Assembly (NCBI RefSeq): GCF_014332695.1
Contig: NZ_MBUA01000001.1
Location: forward strand, 1,116,001-1,180,000
Source of the DNA: Flavihumibacter stibioxidans
GTDB lineage: Bacteria; Bacteroidota; Bacteroidia; Chitinophagales; Chitinophagaceae
Reading direction: 5' to 3'
DNA: 64,000 nt
Position 1 is the first letter of the stretch, and every line of letters starts with the position of its first letter. Positions 34,535 through 43,912 of this stretch are shown here, one piece after another. The notes under the pieces are model-generated. The model made no database searches and was not told where the DNA came from. It saw only the letters and a list, made by a program, of their open reading frames with translations. A program made the position numbers and the translations under genes.

Positions 34535-35293
34535 TTAGTTGTTAACCCGGCAAACAAAACCTCCATTTCTCAGGTTTTCTTTGTTATACAGGAATGGCTG
34601 GAATTGATCGGTTTCCACAATTGCACCGCTAAACCCTGCAATGGCATGGCCTGCGGCAGTATCCCACTCCATGGTTGGACCCTTCCGGTAATATATGTGC
34701 GCTTTCCCTTCTGCAATCAGGCAGAATTTAATCGAGCTTCCAGCCGACTCATGCCTTACAATGGGGTATTGTTGCAGAAAATCTGATTCATTTGCAACCG
34801 AGTGCGATCTACTCCCAACAGACACCCATTCCCGTGAATCAGAATCCGATTTAATCGGAACAGGATTTTCACCCAGTCGCTGCTTAAAGCTTCCCTTACC
34901 GGAACCAAAATAAAGTGTGTTCATACAGGGCACAAAAATGACTCCAAGCACAGGCACATTTTTGTGTATAAGGGCAATATTTACTGTAAATTCCCCATTC
35001 CTGTTTATAAATTCTTTGGTGCCATCCAACGGATCTACACACCAATAATATTCCCACTCCTTTCTTATTTCAAAATCAATAGCGGCCCCTTCCTCGGACA
35101 AGATGGGAACCCCCGGGTATAATTCAGTTAGCCCTAAAACAATAATTTCATGAGAAATTTTATCGGCCAGCGTAAGTGGAGACTCATCCTCTTTGAATGT
35201 TACGTCAGGTTCAGGATTATCATTATAAACCCACATCACAGCAGCACCTGCTTTCACAGCTATATCAAGTATTGGTCCTATTTCCGGTTGCAT
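34535..35293 (-). CDS. cysQ: 3'(2'),5'-bisphosphate nucleotidase
   Basis: Hydrolyses PAP, the by-product of PAPS-dependent sulfotransfer, to AMP and so relieves product inhibition. The 252 residues belong to the inositol monophosphatase fold. Metal ligands are visible: Glu67-Glu68 in PILSEEGA, the WCVDPLDGTKEFI motif (Asp87, Asp90), and the distal aspartate in PTMEWDTAAGHAI near residue 208. The start MQPEIGPILD at 35293 lies one base after the sulfotransferase stop (TAATATG), so translation is likely coupled. Pairing with a sulfotransferase and cysC supports this substrate over inositol phosphates. Confidence 0.93.
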   Translation of the reverse strand: MQPEIGPILDIAVKAGAAVMWVYNDNPEPDVTFKEDESPLTLADKISHEIIVLGLTELYPGVPILSEEGAAIDFEIRKEWEYYWCVDPLDGTKEFINRNGEFTVNIALIHKNVPVLGVIFVPCMNTLYFGSGKGSFKQRLGENPVPIKSDSDSREWVSVGSRSHSVANESDFLQQYPIVRHESAGSSIKFCLIAEGKAHIYYRKGPTMEWDTAAGHAIAGFSGAIVETDQFQPFLYNKENLRNGGFVCRVNN

Positions 35294-35294
35294 A

Positions 35295-36344
35295 TTAATT
35301 TTCCTGATTAAAGAGTACGGAATCCCGATTCTTAATTCTTTCCAGAACCAACTCCTGAGGGCGCCTGTTATCAAGGTCTGCTTTGCTGGCCTGTTGAATG
35401 GTTTCTCTTTTCAGAAGGGCATTTATCCTGTTGTATTCCATCAAATTCTCTTCAGAGAGCAACGCCTGTTGCAGACCTGCGTTGTCCTGTAAATCGATAC
35501 CACTTTCCAGCCTGTAACCCAGTTTATTAAGCACATCTCCAGCCACTGCTTCAAATATCTGAAGATCGTTCCCGGAAAATGTTTGCATGTACTTTCCGGT
35601 ATTATCTTTTATAATCGGCTTTTTCAGGTTGCTCCACATTTCTCCAGCTTCCGCAGCAAGTTTTGAAGTTCTTGATTCATAGAACGACATCATCGATGCT
35701 GCATATTCAATTCCCAGAAAATCACAAAGCGACTTTACCGATCTTTCCGGATCAGCAATAAGGGATTCATAGTTTAACCTGTAAAACCGGTCTTCTCCCA
35801 TCATTTCCCCCAGGCGAATGCAGGCATCCTGGTCATGCTTCCATTGCTTTGCCAGATGGTAGATATGTTTTTCACCGACAACGGCTTTCTTGAATGAGGC
35901 AGCAACATCACGACCATCCCGATACAGAAAAATATATTTCAGATTCAAGCCGGCTTCCTCCAGTTCATTGGCGTAGTGAACATTTGCCATACTCTTGCAA
36001 CACCAGTACTTAGACTTTTTTGACTGCGCTGCCGCTTCATAAATAAGCCGGTTTAATTCCGATAGTGAATAATGCCTGGATTCATGCATAATTTTATCCT
36101 TGTCGGGAATAACACCTTCCCAGGGAACGGGATTAGCCAACACATAATCCACTACATCATCAACCAGGCGTTTGTATGAAGCAGCGTTTAACTCTCCGTA
36201 CAAATGCATAAGTGGCATGAATGTTACCAATATATGCGGTGGATGTGGTGAGGCAATTTCTGTTGACTGATCCAGGATAACCCTTAACAGGTTGGATCCT
36301 GATCTTTGTGTACCAATAATTTGTATGCCTGAAATATTTTCCAT
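35295..36344 (-). CDS. PAPS-dependent sulfotransferase
   Basis: Predicted to transfer the sulfuryl group of PAPS to a hydroxyl or amino group in the cytoplasm. The 349-residue protein has the 5'-phosphosulfate loop IIGTQRSGSNLLRVIL (residues 9-24) and the 3'-phosphate motif LYRDGRDVAASFKKAV near residue 140. Further matches are KYWCCKSMANVHYANEL, RFYRLNYESLIADPERSVKSLCDFLGI and a C-terminal helical extension. No signal peptide is seen. The acceptor cannot be deduced; glycan, lipid or sterol sulfation are all possible. It lies 4 bases after the CHR transporter gene and one base before cysQ. Confidence 0.9.
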   Translation of the reverse strand: MENISGIQIIGTQRSGSNLLRVILDQSTEIASPHPPHILVTFMPLMHLYGELNAASYKRLVDDVVDYVLANPVPWEGVIPDKDKIMHESRHYSLSELNRLIYEAAAQSKKSKYWCCKSMANVHYANELEEAGLNLKYIFLYRDGRDVAASFKKAVVGEKHIYHLAKQWKHDQDACIRLGEMMGEDRFYRLNYESLIADPERSVKSLCDFLGIEYAASMMSFYESRTSKLAAEAGEMWSNLKKPIIKDNTGKYMQTFSGNDLQIFEAVAGDVLNKLGYRLESGIDLQDNAGLQQALLSEENLMEYNRINALLKRETIQQASKADLDNRRPQELVLERIKNRDSVLFNQEN

Positions 36345-36348
36345 GACT

Positions 36349-37620
36349 TTAAAACTGATTTAATACTAATCCAATTGAAACGGAACCCAGAATAATATAT
36401 ACCGGACTGATTTTATACCTGAAACTGAGTAAGAATGATACACCAAAAATGAAGGCGGCAATCCAGTTCAGGGCACCAGTGATCAAAATCTTTTGTGCGG
36501 AAACCAGGATCAATGCCACCACCACCACTTTGACGCCTGTCAGTGAATTAACCATCAGTCTGTTTTCCCTGAATCTGTTCAGGTACTTTGAAACCACTAT
36601 AACAAGAAAAACAGAAGGCGCGAATATTGAAATTGTTGCCAGAATGGCACCAACTATCCCTGCCACCTTATATCCAATGAAAGAAGCACTGATCAGTATC
36701 GGGCCGGGAGTTGCCTGGCTAAATGCGATGGCATCCACAAATTCCTTATTATTCACCCAATGCAATTCATTTACAAAAAGGCTTTCCATTATCGGGATCA
36801 TCACATAACCACCGCCAAAAAGAGAAAGACTGATACCTGCAAATACCATCATTAATTTCAGCAATCCGGTATCCATGGCCTTTGTGGCATTACCAAAGAA
36901 AAGCATCTGATTCAGGAATAATAAGACCAAAATAAATTTGTTGAAAATCTGATTACCAAACAGGTCTTTGTCAGCAGGACCATACCCTGAGGCAGCTGCC
37001 ATACCGGCGGTATTATTATTAGTCTGAATATCCAGTAAAGCCCCCACCAACGCCCCACCTATTAATAAAAGAACTGTTGCAATATAATTCCCGGTAAAGA
37101 GCATGATAACCAGTGAAACAGCAAAAACAATTCTTTTTGTAAAATTGCCGCCAATTTCCTTATTAAACATTTGCCAACCGGCAGCCAGGATGATGGCACC
37201 AACCGAACAACCAACATAGGTCATGGCATTCCCACTAATTACTGACTGTGAATTATTAAAATACATCCAGGTCAGCCCTATCATAAACAGGAAGGCCGGA
37301 AGGATAATAGCAAAAGTACTAATGAGTGCACCGGAAGTCTTTCTTAAATGATAGCCAGCCTGCCCGACCACGTTAACTGCAAGCGGGCCGGGCATTATAC
37401 TAGCCACCCCTATGCATTCCATGATCTTATCATTTTCTATTGTCCTGTCTCTATCCACCATGACCCGCTGAATGACAGAAATCAAAGCCATATGTCCGCC
37501 AAAGGATACCAGGCCAATCTTAAAAAAAGTAAAAAACAAATAACTAAGGCTTACATCCTTATTATGTTTAATGGCCATTTCCCCCTGCTTTTCCAACATA
37601 TTAACGCCGATTGCTTCCAT
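36349..37620 (-). CDS. CHR-family anion (chromate/sulfate) transporter
   Basis: A polytopic inner-membrane protein of 423 residues made of two homologous CHR halves. Each half carries the family signature: FKIGLVSFGGHMALI with IMPGPLAVNVVGQAGY in the first, and AGISLSLFGGGYVMIP with ATPGPILISASFIGY in the second. CHR proteins are best known for chromate efflux, but chromate is a sulfate analogue and sulfate inhibits the transport. In an operon that uses sulfate, sulfate movement is the more natural role; direction is not known. The start overlaps the ASST stop by one base (TGATG), which indicates translational coupling. A downstream Met is an alternative start. Confidence 0.88.
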   Translation of the reverse strand: MEAIGVNMLEKQGEMAIKHNKDVSLSYLFFTFFKIGLVSFGGHMALISVIQRVMVDRDRTIENDKIMECIGVASIMPGPLAVNVVGQAGYHLRKTSGALISTFAIILPAFLFMIGLTWMYFNNSQSVISGNAMTYVGCSVGAIILAAGWQMFNKEIGGNFTKRIVFAVSLVIMLFTGNYIATVLLLIGGALVGALLDIQTNNNTAGMAAASGYGPADKDLFGNQIFNKFILVLLFLNQMLFFGNATKAMDTGLLKLMMVFAGISLSLFGGGYVMIPIMESLFVNELHWVNNKEFVDAIAFSQATPGPILISASFIGYKVAGIVGAILATISIFAPSVFLVIVVSKYLNRFRENRLMVNSLTGVKVVVVALILVSAQKILITGALNWIAAFIFGVSFLLSFRYKISPVYIILGSVSIGLVLNQF

Positions 37621-39131
37621 CAGAATCCTGGATTTTTAGGTGAAAAACCGGAAATCGCCTCAAGTCTGTAAGGGTCCCCGCCAACCTGAACCTTCCACAA
37701 AATTTTACCTTTCATATCTGTAATCAGAAATGCTCTTGGATCAGTCAAACAAAACAGTACCATGTCCTGCCTGTTTCCGAAGAGAGCGGCACTACCCTTT
37801 GCGGAGGTATAATATTCCTCCGGCAGGGAAACAATATTAACCGGATTTGCAACCCGCGAGTTTGTATCCAATGAGAAAATCATTGCCCTGGATATTCGGT
37901 TTCGTTCACCATTATCTAGCAGCATGTAATGTTGGTCCTGAGTAGGATGAATATAATGCTGGGCACTAAAAATCAACTTTTCATCCAGTTTAAAATCCCC
38001 TTTCTCGCCCAGCTTCCAGATTACGCGACCCGTATTATTTTCTACCAGCCAAACCTGGTTCAGATCCCTGAAAGAAATAAGGAAATTCCCGTTCTCCAGC
38101 CTGAACACAGCATTTCCATGCACCCAGTCCTTTTTATGTTTTAGTATTTCCGGATCATTTAGGGGATCAAGGTGATCCAGAACGGACCATTCCCAAATCT
38201 TTTTCCCGGCTTTATTAAAAAGTACAATACCATCTCCATTCAAGGTATCCTGTTTCAATCCATTCACAGAAGACAAATCAGCAATTTTCTTTGTAAACGT
38301 AAGCGCGTAGATGTTACCATCCCTGTCTTTCCTCACTTCATGATGCACCAGTTTATCCATATCCCCCTCTCCCTTCTTCAGGTGGGTAATAATTTTACCG
38401 TCCAGTCCCATTTCAATGATTTCATCACCACCGGAGGAAGGAATTTTTTCCGGACCCACAATCGCCAGTATTGTTTTGTCTTTAGTCCAATGGCTGACTT
38501 TAACTCCTTTCAGGAATGGTTCATACCAAACAATTTCCCCTTTATTATCAATGATGACGATTGAGCCGGGCTCTGAAAGGATCTGGGTGATGAAATATTG
38601 ATCCTTAAGCTCACCGCTAATGGAGCTGTCTGAAATTTCAAGGGTAAAATATGGAGTAGCCTGGTAAATTGGTTGTGTTTCCAGCGGGTACTGCTTACTG
38701 ATTGCATTCCCACGCTTGTTTTTTACACGTACCCGGAATTGGTATTCCGTTTTAGCTGCTGTGTTGGTAATAACCAGTTTGTGTATTTGTTTTGAGGTTG
38801 ATACTTCCGTGTATAAGGTATCACTGCTACCGGCAACCCAGTATTGTAAGACTGCATCGCAGGTCTGACTGGCTGTAACATTTACTTCAAATCTCAGGCG
38901 ATTGGATGGTAATTTTACCAGCTCAATATGCTTCACTTTCAGGTGGCCAAATACATCCTGAATTTTTTCATTGAACAGAAATCCTGCAATACCCAAAGCC
39001 GCAACTAAAAGCAGCAACCAGAAAATACTTTTCCATTTCTTCACAACTATCACTTTACAAATTTTATAAACATAACTCACGAGTAAAAACTGGTAAAAGA
39101 TACCGGCATAAACGGTATCTTTTACCAACAT
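37620..39131 (-). CDS. Arylsulfate sulfotransferase (ASST family), membrane anchored
   Basis: Family members transfer sulfate from an aryl sulfate ester to another phenol without PAPS, through a sulfohistidine intermediate, outside the cytoplasm. The 503-residue protein has one N-terminal membrane helix (WLLLLVAALGIAGFLF near 35-52), a fibronectin-like segment (about 60-150) and a propeller domain. The active-site set is present: histidines in KLVHHEVRKDRDGN near 264, the histidine in DWVHGNAVFRLENGN near 335, the arginine in LISFRDLNQVW near 354, and histidines in FSAQHYIHPTQDQHY near 391-395. It follows SusD by 24 bases. A GTG about 26 codons in is an alternative start. The natural donor and acceptor are unknown. 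Confidence 0.86.
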   Translation of the reverse strand: MLVKDTVYAGIFYQFLLVSYVYKICKVIVVKKWKSIFWLLLLVAALGIAGFLFNEKIQDVFGHLKVKHIELVKLPSNRLRFEVNVTASQTCDAVLQYWVAGSSDTLYTEVSTSKQIHKLVITNTAAKTEYQFRVRVKNKRGNAISKQYPLETQPIYQATPYFTLEISDSSISGELKDQYFITQILSEPGSIVIIDNKGEIVWYEPFLKGVKVSHWTKDKTILAIVGPEKIPSSGGDEIIEMGLDGKIITHLKKGEGDMDKLVHHEVRKDRDGNIYALTFTKKIADLSSVNGLKQDTLNGDGIVLFNKAGKKIWEWSVLDHLDPLNDPEILKHKKDWVHGNAVFRLENGNFLISFRDLNQVWLVENNTGRVIWKLGEKGDFKLDEKLIFSAQHYIHPTQDQHYMLLDNGERNRISRAMIFSLDTNSRVANPVNIVSLPEEYYTSAKGSAALFGNRQDMVLFCLTDPRAFLITDMKGKILWKVQVGGDPYRLEAISGFSPKNPGF

Positions 39132-39155
39132 ATACCCTTAACCAGAATGTATTCA

Positions 39156-40730
39156 CTATTTCACCCTCCCATTATTGATACTTGGGTCAAGGGATGTATT
39201 ACTTTGAATTTCTTTCTGTGGATACGGAAATAAGGCATAGTTGACCGCATCAGAATAGGTAGACGGATTCTTGAGTGCAGGAACAACTTTCTCTTTAAAC
39301 TTCAGGAGAGGATTGGATCCTCCGCTCGCCGCAAGTCCCCACCGGATAAGATCGTCCCTTCTCCTGCCTTCCATAAAGAACTCTTTATTTCTCTCCTCAA
39401 ATATGGCATCCCTCAATGCATCCTTGGAAGAAAAATCAATGAGGGAATAATTTTGCAAACCGCTTCTGCTCCTTATCTGGTTGATCAGGTCCAGGCTTTC
39501 CTGATTGATGCCGTTCAATTCATTCAATGCTTCCGCCCGCATTAACAGAACATCTGCATAACGTATAATGGGAACATTGTTATAACCGGAATAATTATAG
39601 TTTCCGGTATGCGGATATTTCAGGTTGTACACAAAAATAGCCAGGGTAGTATCCCTATCGGCCTCTTCGCCAATTCCGCCATATTCCTTTGGAACAGCCA
39701 CCACCTGGCCATAGATGGTATTGTACACTCCGGTTAACAGGTTCCGGCGTGAGTCTTCCGGATTAAAGATTGAATAAAAGGAAAGATGCAGGGGGAAGTT
39801 GCCCCATCCCCTGTTGAAATCCCAGGGTGTTGAATTCTGTCCGAAACTATTGGAATTTACACCATAAGCACTGGTTTCATTGGACGATTTCAATACAAAA
39901 ATGAATTCATTATCCGAACGGTTGTCCCTGGAAAACAAAGAGACTATTCCGCCTTCAGCCGGCGTGCGCAAATCATATCCTTTACCCATTACTTCAGCAA
40001 GTTTATCTGCTGCCTTTTTCCATTCCAGCCGGCGCATATATAGTCTGCCCAACAATGATTTAGCAGCTCCTGCAGTTGCCCTTGCAACTTCCGACCCCGG
40101 ATATGATTCCGGAAGGTTTGCTTCAGCGTATTGGAGGTCTGCAATCATGGCAGCTTCTATATCGGCCTGGTCTGTCAATGGCGGATTTTCATCTGCTTCC
40201 GTAAATTCTGAAGAAGGTTTATTCAGCAATGGTACACTTCCCCATAAAGAAGTGGCATCGAAATAGGCAAGTGCCCGCAGAAATCTTACTTCACCGAGAT
40301 GTTGTTTTTGGAGTGCTTCTGAGGAGCCATTTTCTTTGTAGTTGATCTTCTTAATGATCTCCTCTGACTCGTTGGCTCTTGAAACAAGCCTGTATATACT
40401 TGTCCAGACATCGTTAATAGTTGAGTTATTGGCATCATAGGTCAACTGATCAAGTTGCACACCCTGTCTGGCATTGGCCCTTGTAGTCACCACTTCTCCA
40501 GGGTATTCATATAACCAGTACAGATAGCCCGCATAATAACCATATCCGCCATTGTCCTTTAATGCAGCATAGGTTCCCCTGACCGCCTGTTCGCCGTTGG
40601 CCGGTAAGGAAAGTGTGTTGGCATCCAGCACTGAAAAGGTTTCTTCTTCCAGGCCTTTTTCGCAGGAAAGAAAAGTTGTGCTTAGCATTGCAGCCAGAAA
40701 GAATACGTTTTTGTTTATTGTTCGTTTCAT
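39156..40730 (-). CDS. SusD/RagB-type surface lipoprotein
   Basis: A substrate-binding lipoprotein partner of the adjacent SusC. The 524 residues start with a type II signal peptide whose lipobox is TFLSC (cysteine near 23), followed by EKGLEEETFSV. SusD landmarks are DVWTSIYRLVSRANESEEIIKKI, EVRFLRALAYFDATSLWGSVPLL, VPIIRYADVLLMRAEALNELNG and IFEERNKEFFMEGRRRDDLIRWG. It lies 5 bases after the SusC gene. The ligand is unknown; the GH16 and GH20 neighbours suggest a glycan, the sulfation genes downstream perhaps a sulfated or to-be-sulfated one. Confidence 0.93.
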   Translation of the reverse strand: MKRTINKNVFFLAAMLSTTFLSCEKGLEEETFSVLDANTLSLPANGEQAVRGTYAALKDNGGYGYYAGYLYWLYEYPGEVVTTRANARQGVQLDQLTYDANNSTINDVWTSIYRLVSRANESEEIIKKINYKENGSSEALQKQHLGEVRFLRALAYFDATSLWGSVPLLNKPSSEFTEADENPPLTDQADIEAAMIADLQYAEANLPESYPGSEVARATAGAAKSLLGRLYMRRLEWKKAADKLAEVMGKGYDLRTPAEGGIVSLFSRDNRSDNEFIFVLKSSNETSAYGVNSNSFGQNSTPWDFNRGWGNFPLHLSFYSIFNPEDSRRNLLTGVYNTIYGQVVAVPKEYGGIGEEADRDTTLAIFVYNLKYPHTGNYNYSGYNNVPIIRYADVLLMRAEALNELNGINQESLDLINQIRSRSGLQNYSLIDFSSKDALRDAIFEERNKEFFMEGRRRDDLIRWGLAASGGSNPLLKFKEKVVPALKNPSTYSDAVNYALFPYPQKEIQSNTSLDPSINNGRVK

Positions 40731-40735
40731 AACTA

Positions 40736-43700
40736 TCAGAAGTTTAATTTGGCACCGAAAAGAATCATTTTATTTACCGGATAAGCATTGAAATCCAATC
40801 CCCTGGCAACATTCTGGTTTTGAGATGTACTGTTCACCAGGTTGCCAACTTCAGGATCAACTCCTGAATATTTGGTCCAGGTAATCGGATTCTGTGCATT
40901 CACATACAGATGGAGAACGGAAACTCCAATTCGTTTGGTCAGCCGCTCTGGAATGGTATATCCCAAGGTGATATTTTTAATACGGAGGAAATCAGAACTT
41001 TCAACAAATCTTGAATTCACCCAGCCGCCATGTGCGTTGCCATAAAAGCCTTTGGCGGGAATAGATCCTCCGGTATTTGTCATTGACCAGGTATCGGTTA
41101 CCAGTTGAGCGAGACCATTACCAGAAGAAATCGGGTTGAGCATATCCTCTTTTTGAATGTTAACCAGTTTACCGCCTGCCTGACCCTGCATTACAATATC
41201 CAGCTCAAAGCCCTTATAGGAGAAGCTATTGGTGAAACCATAGTTGACCTTTGGCACGCCAACGCCCAGGACAACTCTGTCTTCCGCGCTTACGATTCCA
41301 TCGCCATTCACATCGACAAACTTAGGATCGCCTGGTTCGGCATTAGGGTGTGTGGTGGTGAGAACCGGATCTTTGTCCTGAATGATACCGTCATACAGAT
41401 AACCGTATATTGAGCCGATAGGCTGACCCACACGGATAATAAAAGGAGTTTCAAAACTTGCAGCTCCATCGGGTTTGAATGAACCTACATATATATCCGA
41501 ATTATTTGTTCCGAGTGATGTGACCTTGTTATTATTCCTGGCATAGGAAAACGTACTTTTCCAGGTAAATCCTTTTGAACGGATATTGGTGGTTTGCAGG
41601 AAGAGTTCAAAACCTTTATTGGACACTTCCCCTGAATTTCCGAAACGGGTTTCAAATCCGGTGGAGGGAGAAATACTTCTGTCCAGCAGAAGGTCCTTCG
41701 TTACTTTGGTATAATAATCAGCCTGCAGTAAAATCCGGTCATTCAGGAAACCCAGGTCAAGTCCGAGGTTAAAGGAATTGGTTTGCTCCCATTTCAGGTC
41801 GGGGTTGGAAAGCCTGGTAATAGCAAGACCGCTGAGAGTAGATACCCCGTCAAATGTATACTTGGTAGAATTATTACCGGAAAATGTTGCCAGTGAGATA
41901 CCGGAATTGATCCTGTCGTTACCTGTAATACCATAACTGGCGCGCAGCTTACCTGTTCTGAACAAGCCCATATCCTTAATCATATTTTCTTCGGAAAAGT
42001 TCCAGGCTATCGCTGCAGAAGGGAAATATCCAAGTTTATTATTATTTCCGAAAACTGAAGAACCATCGATGCGGTAGGTACCGGTAAAGATATATTTGTT
42101 ATTGTAGTCATAGTCTATCCTTCCAAACCAGCTTTTACGTTTAACCAATGCTTTTCCGGAATATGCAGAGAACTGCTGAGCCATGGCCAGATTATTATAG
42201 CCAAGTTCATCACTGCTGAAACTGGTGGCGGTTGTACCCACTTCCTTGTAGGTGAAATTCTGCAGGTTGTATCCTGCCATGAGTTTGAAATTATTTTCCG
42301 CCACCCTGAATGAATAATGTGCAGTGGGGTTGAGGATCAGGTCGCGTTCATCCAGATTCGTCACAGAGGCTATGCCTTTTGTACCTACGGCGTTTGGAAC
42401 GGTAGAAGGTGCAAAATAGTTTACTTCAGTGCGCGACATATCTGCCCCGGCATCAGCCTGAAGAAAGAGTCCCTTAATGAGTTCATAATTCAGTGTGTAA
42501 TAAGCCTGGGTTCTGAAGGTTGAATTTTCCCTGTCTTCTGCTTCAAAGAAGTGGAGCGGGTTCTGGGCATCCCTGGTGGGAGGCACACCGCTGTCAAAAG
42601 TTGAAGCCGGATTGGCTTTCAATACCTGTTTCAGGAAACCGTTAATGGTAGATGGTGCAAGAGGGAGGTCATTTTGTATTCCCATATTACCGAATACGCG
42701 TGCTGACATTTTTAGTTTATCATTCACGGTATGGTTGATATTTACCCTTGCACCGATTCGCTTGTAGTTGGAATGCACTACCACCCCGGCCTGGTCCAGG
42801 TAATCAAAACTTGCAAAAATATTGGTCTTAGCGCTTCCGCCTTCAAAGCTGATATTGTGGCTCTGCACCTGGGCGGTGCGGAATACCTCGTTCTGCCAGT
42901 CTGTTCCCAGCATTCCTTTTTGCAATGAATCAAGTCTTCCATCCGAATAGGGGGGTGTATTCCCTTCCTGCCGGGCAATTGCATTGATGCGCAGTGCATT
43001 TTGATGGCCATTCATCAGTTCATAGCGGCTGATCACTTTCTGGAAGCCCGTATAACTGTGAAAGTTCAGGTTACTCTTTCTGGCCGATCCGCTTTTGGTG
43101 GTGATAAGGATTACTCCATTTGCACCTCTCGCACCATAAATGGCCGTGGAAGCAGCGTCTTTCAGGATAGTAATGGTTGCAACGTCATCGGGGTTCAGGG
43201 AATAGCCGACACGGTCTGCCACCGGAAATCCGTCAATTACGTATAATGGTTCACTGTTAGCATTAAGCGAGTTGGTACCCCTGATCCGGATGGAAAGGCT
43301 CGCACCCGGCGTACCATTATTTTGGGTAACCTGAACACCTGCCGCCCTTCCCTGAAGCATGTTTGCCATTGAAAGAGACGACTTGTTCAACTCTTCAGAT
43401 GTCAGCGTTACAGCGGAGCCGGTAAACTGGCTTTTCTTTTTCAGGCCGTATCCAACGACCATTACATCATCCAATTGGGTGACCGCTCTTTCCAGTGATA
43501 TATTCAGGCTCCGCTGATTTCCGACCGCAATTTCCCTGGATGAATAGCCGACCATGGAAAATACAATCTTTGTCCCCGGAGTTGCATTGATTCTGAAGGT
43601 ACCGGCCTCATTTGTGGTGGTACTAATATTGGTTCCCTTAACCGTCACCGTTACTCCCTGCAGGGGCTGATTACCTTCTCCGGTAACAGTTCCCGTAATG

Positions 43701-43882
43701 CCCTGCTGCTGGTAAGCTCCAACCCCGGCAGGCCCTTCGGCCTCACTGGTATTGCTCGCATTCGCCAGTAGGTTTCCGGAAAGTAATACAGGTACTGCCT
43801 GTATCAATAATAGCCGAATCACTGCATTCATGCCCGCAGGACCGGTTTTTTTGTGGTAACATTTTATCATATTTCTATCCAT
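40736..43882 (-). CDS. SusC/RagA-type TonB-dependent transporter
   Basis: An outer-membrane transporter of 1048 residues. After an unusual leader (MDRNMIKCYHKKTGPAG) comes a hydrophobic signal segment (MNAVIRLLLIQAVPVLLSGNLLANA). The carboxypeptidase-regulatory-like domain spans about 60-140 (QQGITGTVTGEGNQPLQGVTVTVKG), and the signature LDDVMVVGYGLKKKSQFTGSA leads into the plug with ILKDAASTAIYGARGANGVILITTKSG. The barrel ends MILFGAKLNF. It lies 30 bases after the GH16 gene. It is not closely related in sequence to the sialic acid SusC in this window beyond the family motifs, so a different substrate is likely. Confidence 0.93.
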   Translation of the reverse strand: MDRNMIKCYHKKTGPAGMNAVIRLLLIQAVPVLLSGNLLANASNTSEAEGPAGVGAYQQQGITGTVTGEGNQPLQGVTVTVKGTNISTTTNEAGTFRINATPGTKIVFSMVGYSSREIAVGNQRSLNISLERAVTQLDDVMVVGYGLKKKSQFTGSAVTLTSEELNKSSLSMANMLQGRAAGVQVTQNNGTPGASLSIRIRGTNSLNANSEPLYVIDGFPVADRVGYSLNPDDVATITILKDAASTAIYGARGANGVILITTKSGSARKSNLNFHSYTGFQKVISRYELMNGHQNALRINAIARQEGNTPPYSDGRLDSLQKGMLGTDWQNEVFRTAQVQSHNISFEGGSAKTNIFASFDYLDQAGVVVHSNYKRIGARVNINHTVNDKLKMSARVFGNMGIQNDLPLAPSTINGFLKQVLKANPASTFDSGVPPTRDAQNPLHFFEAEDRENSTFRTQAYYTLNYELIKGLFLQADAGADMSRTEVNYFAPSTVPNAVGTKGIASVTNLDERDLILNPTAHYSFRVAENNFKLMAGYNLQNFTYKEVGTTATSFSSDELGYNNLAMAQQFSAYSGKALVKRKSWFGRIDYDYNNKYIFTGTYRIDGSSVFGNNNKLGYFPSAAIAWNFSEENMIKDMGLFRTGKLRASYGITGNDRINSGISLATFSGNNSTKYTFDGVSTLSGLAITRLSNPDLKWEQTNSFNLGLDLGFLNDRILLQADYYTKVTKDLLLDRSISPSTGFETRFGNSGEVSNKGFELFLQTTNIRSKGFTWKSTFSYARNNNKVTSLGTNNSDIYVGSFKPDGAASFETPFIIRVGQPIGSIYGYLYDGIIQDKDPVLTTTHPNAEPGDPKFVDVNGDGIVSAEDRVVLGVGVPKVNYGFTNSFSYKGFELDIVMQGQAGGKLVNIQKEDMLNPISSGNGLAQLVTDTWSMTNTGGSIPAKGFYGNAHGGWVNSRFVESSDFLRIKNITLGYTIPERLTKRIGVSVLHLYVNAQNPITWTKYSGVDPEVGNLVNSTSQNQNVARGLDFNAYPVNKMILFGAKLNF

Positions 43883-43912
43883 TTATTGTGTGCGGTTTTA
43901 AAATTCCGGTCA

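Noticed and set aside
36349-37620. Chromate resistance operon
   Set aside because: There is no chrB or other metal resistance gene, and the gene is translationally tied to sulfate-transfer genes.
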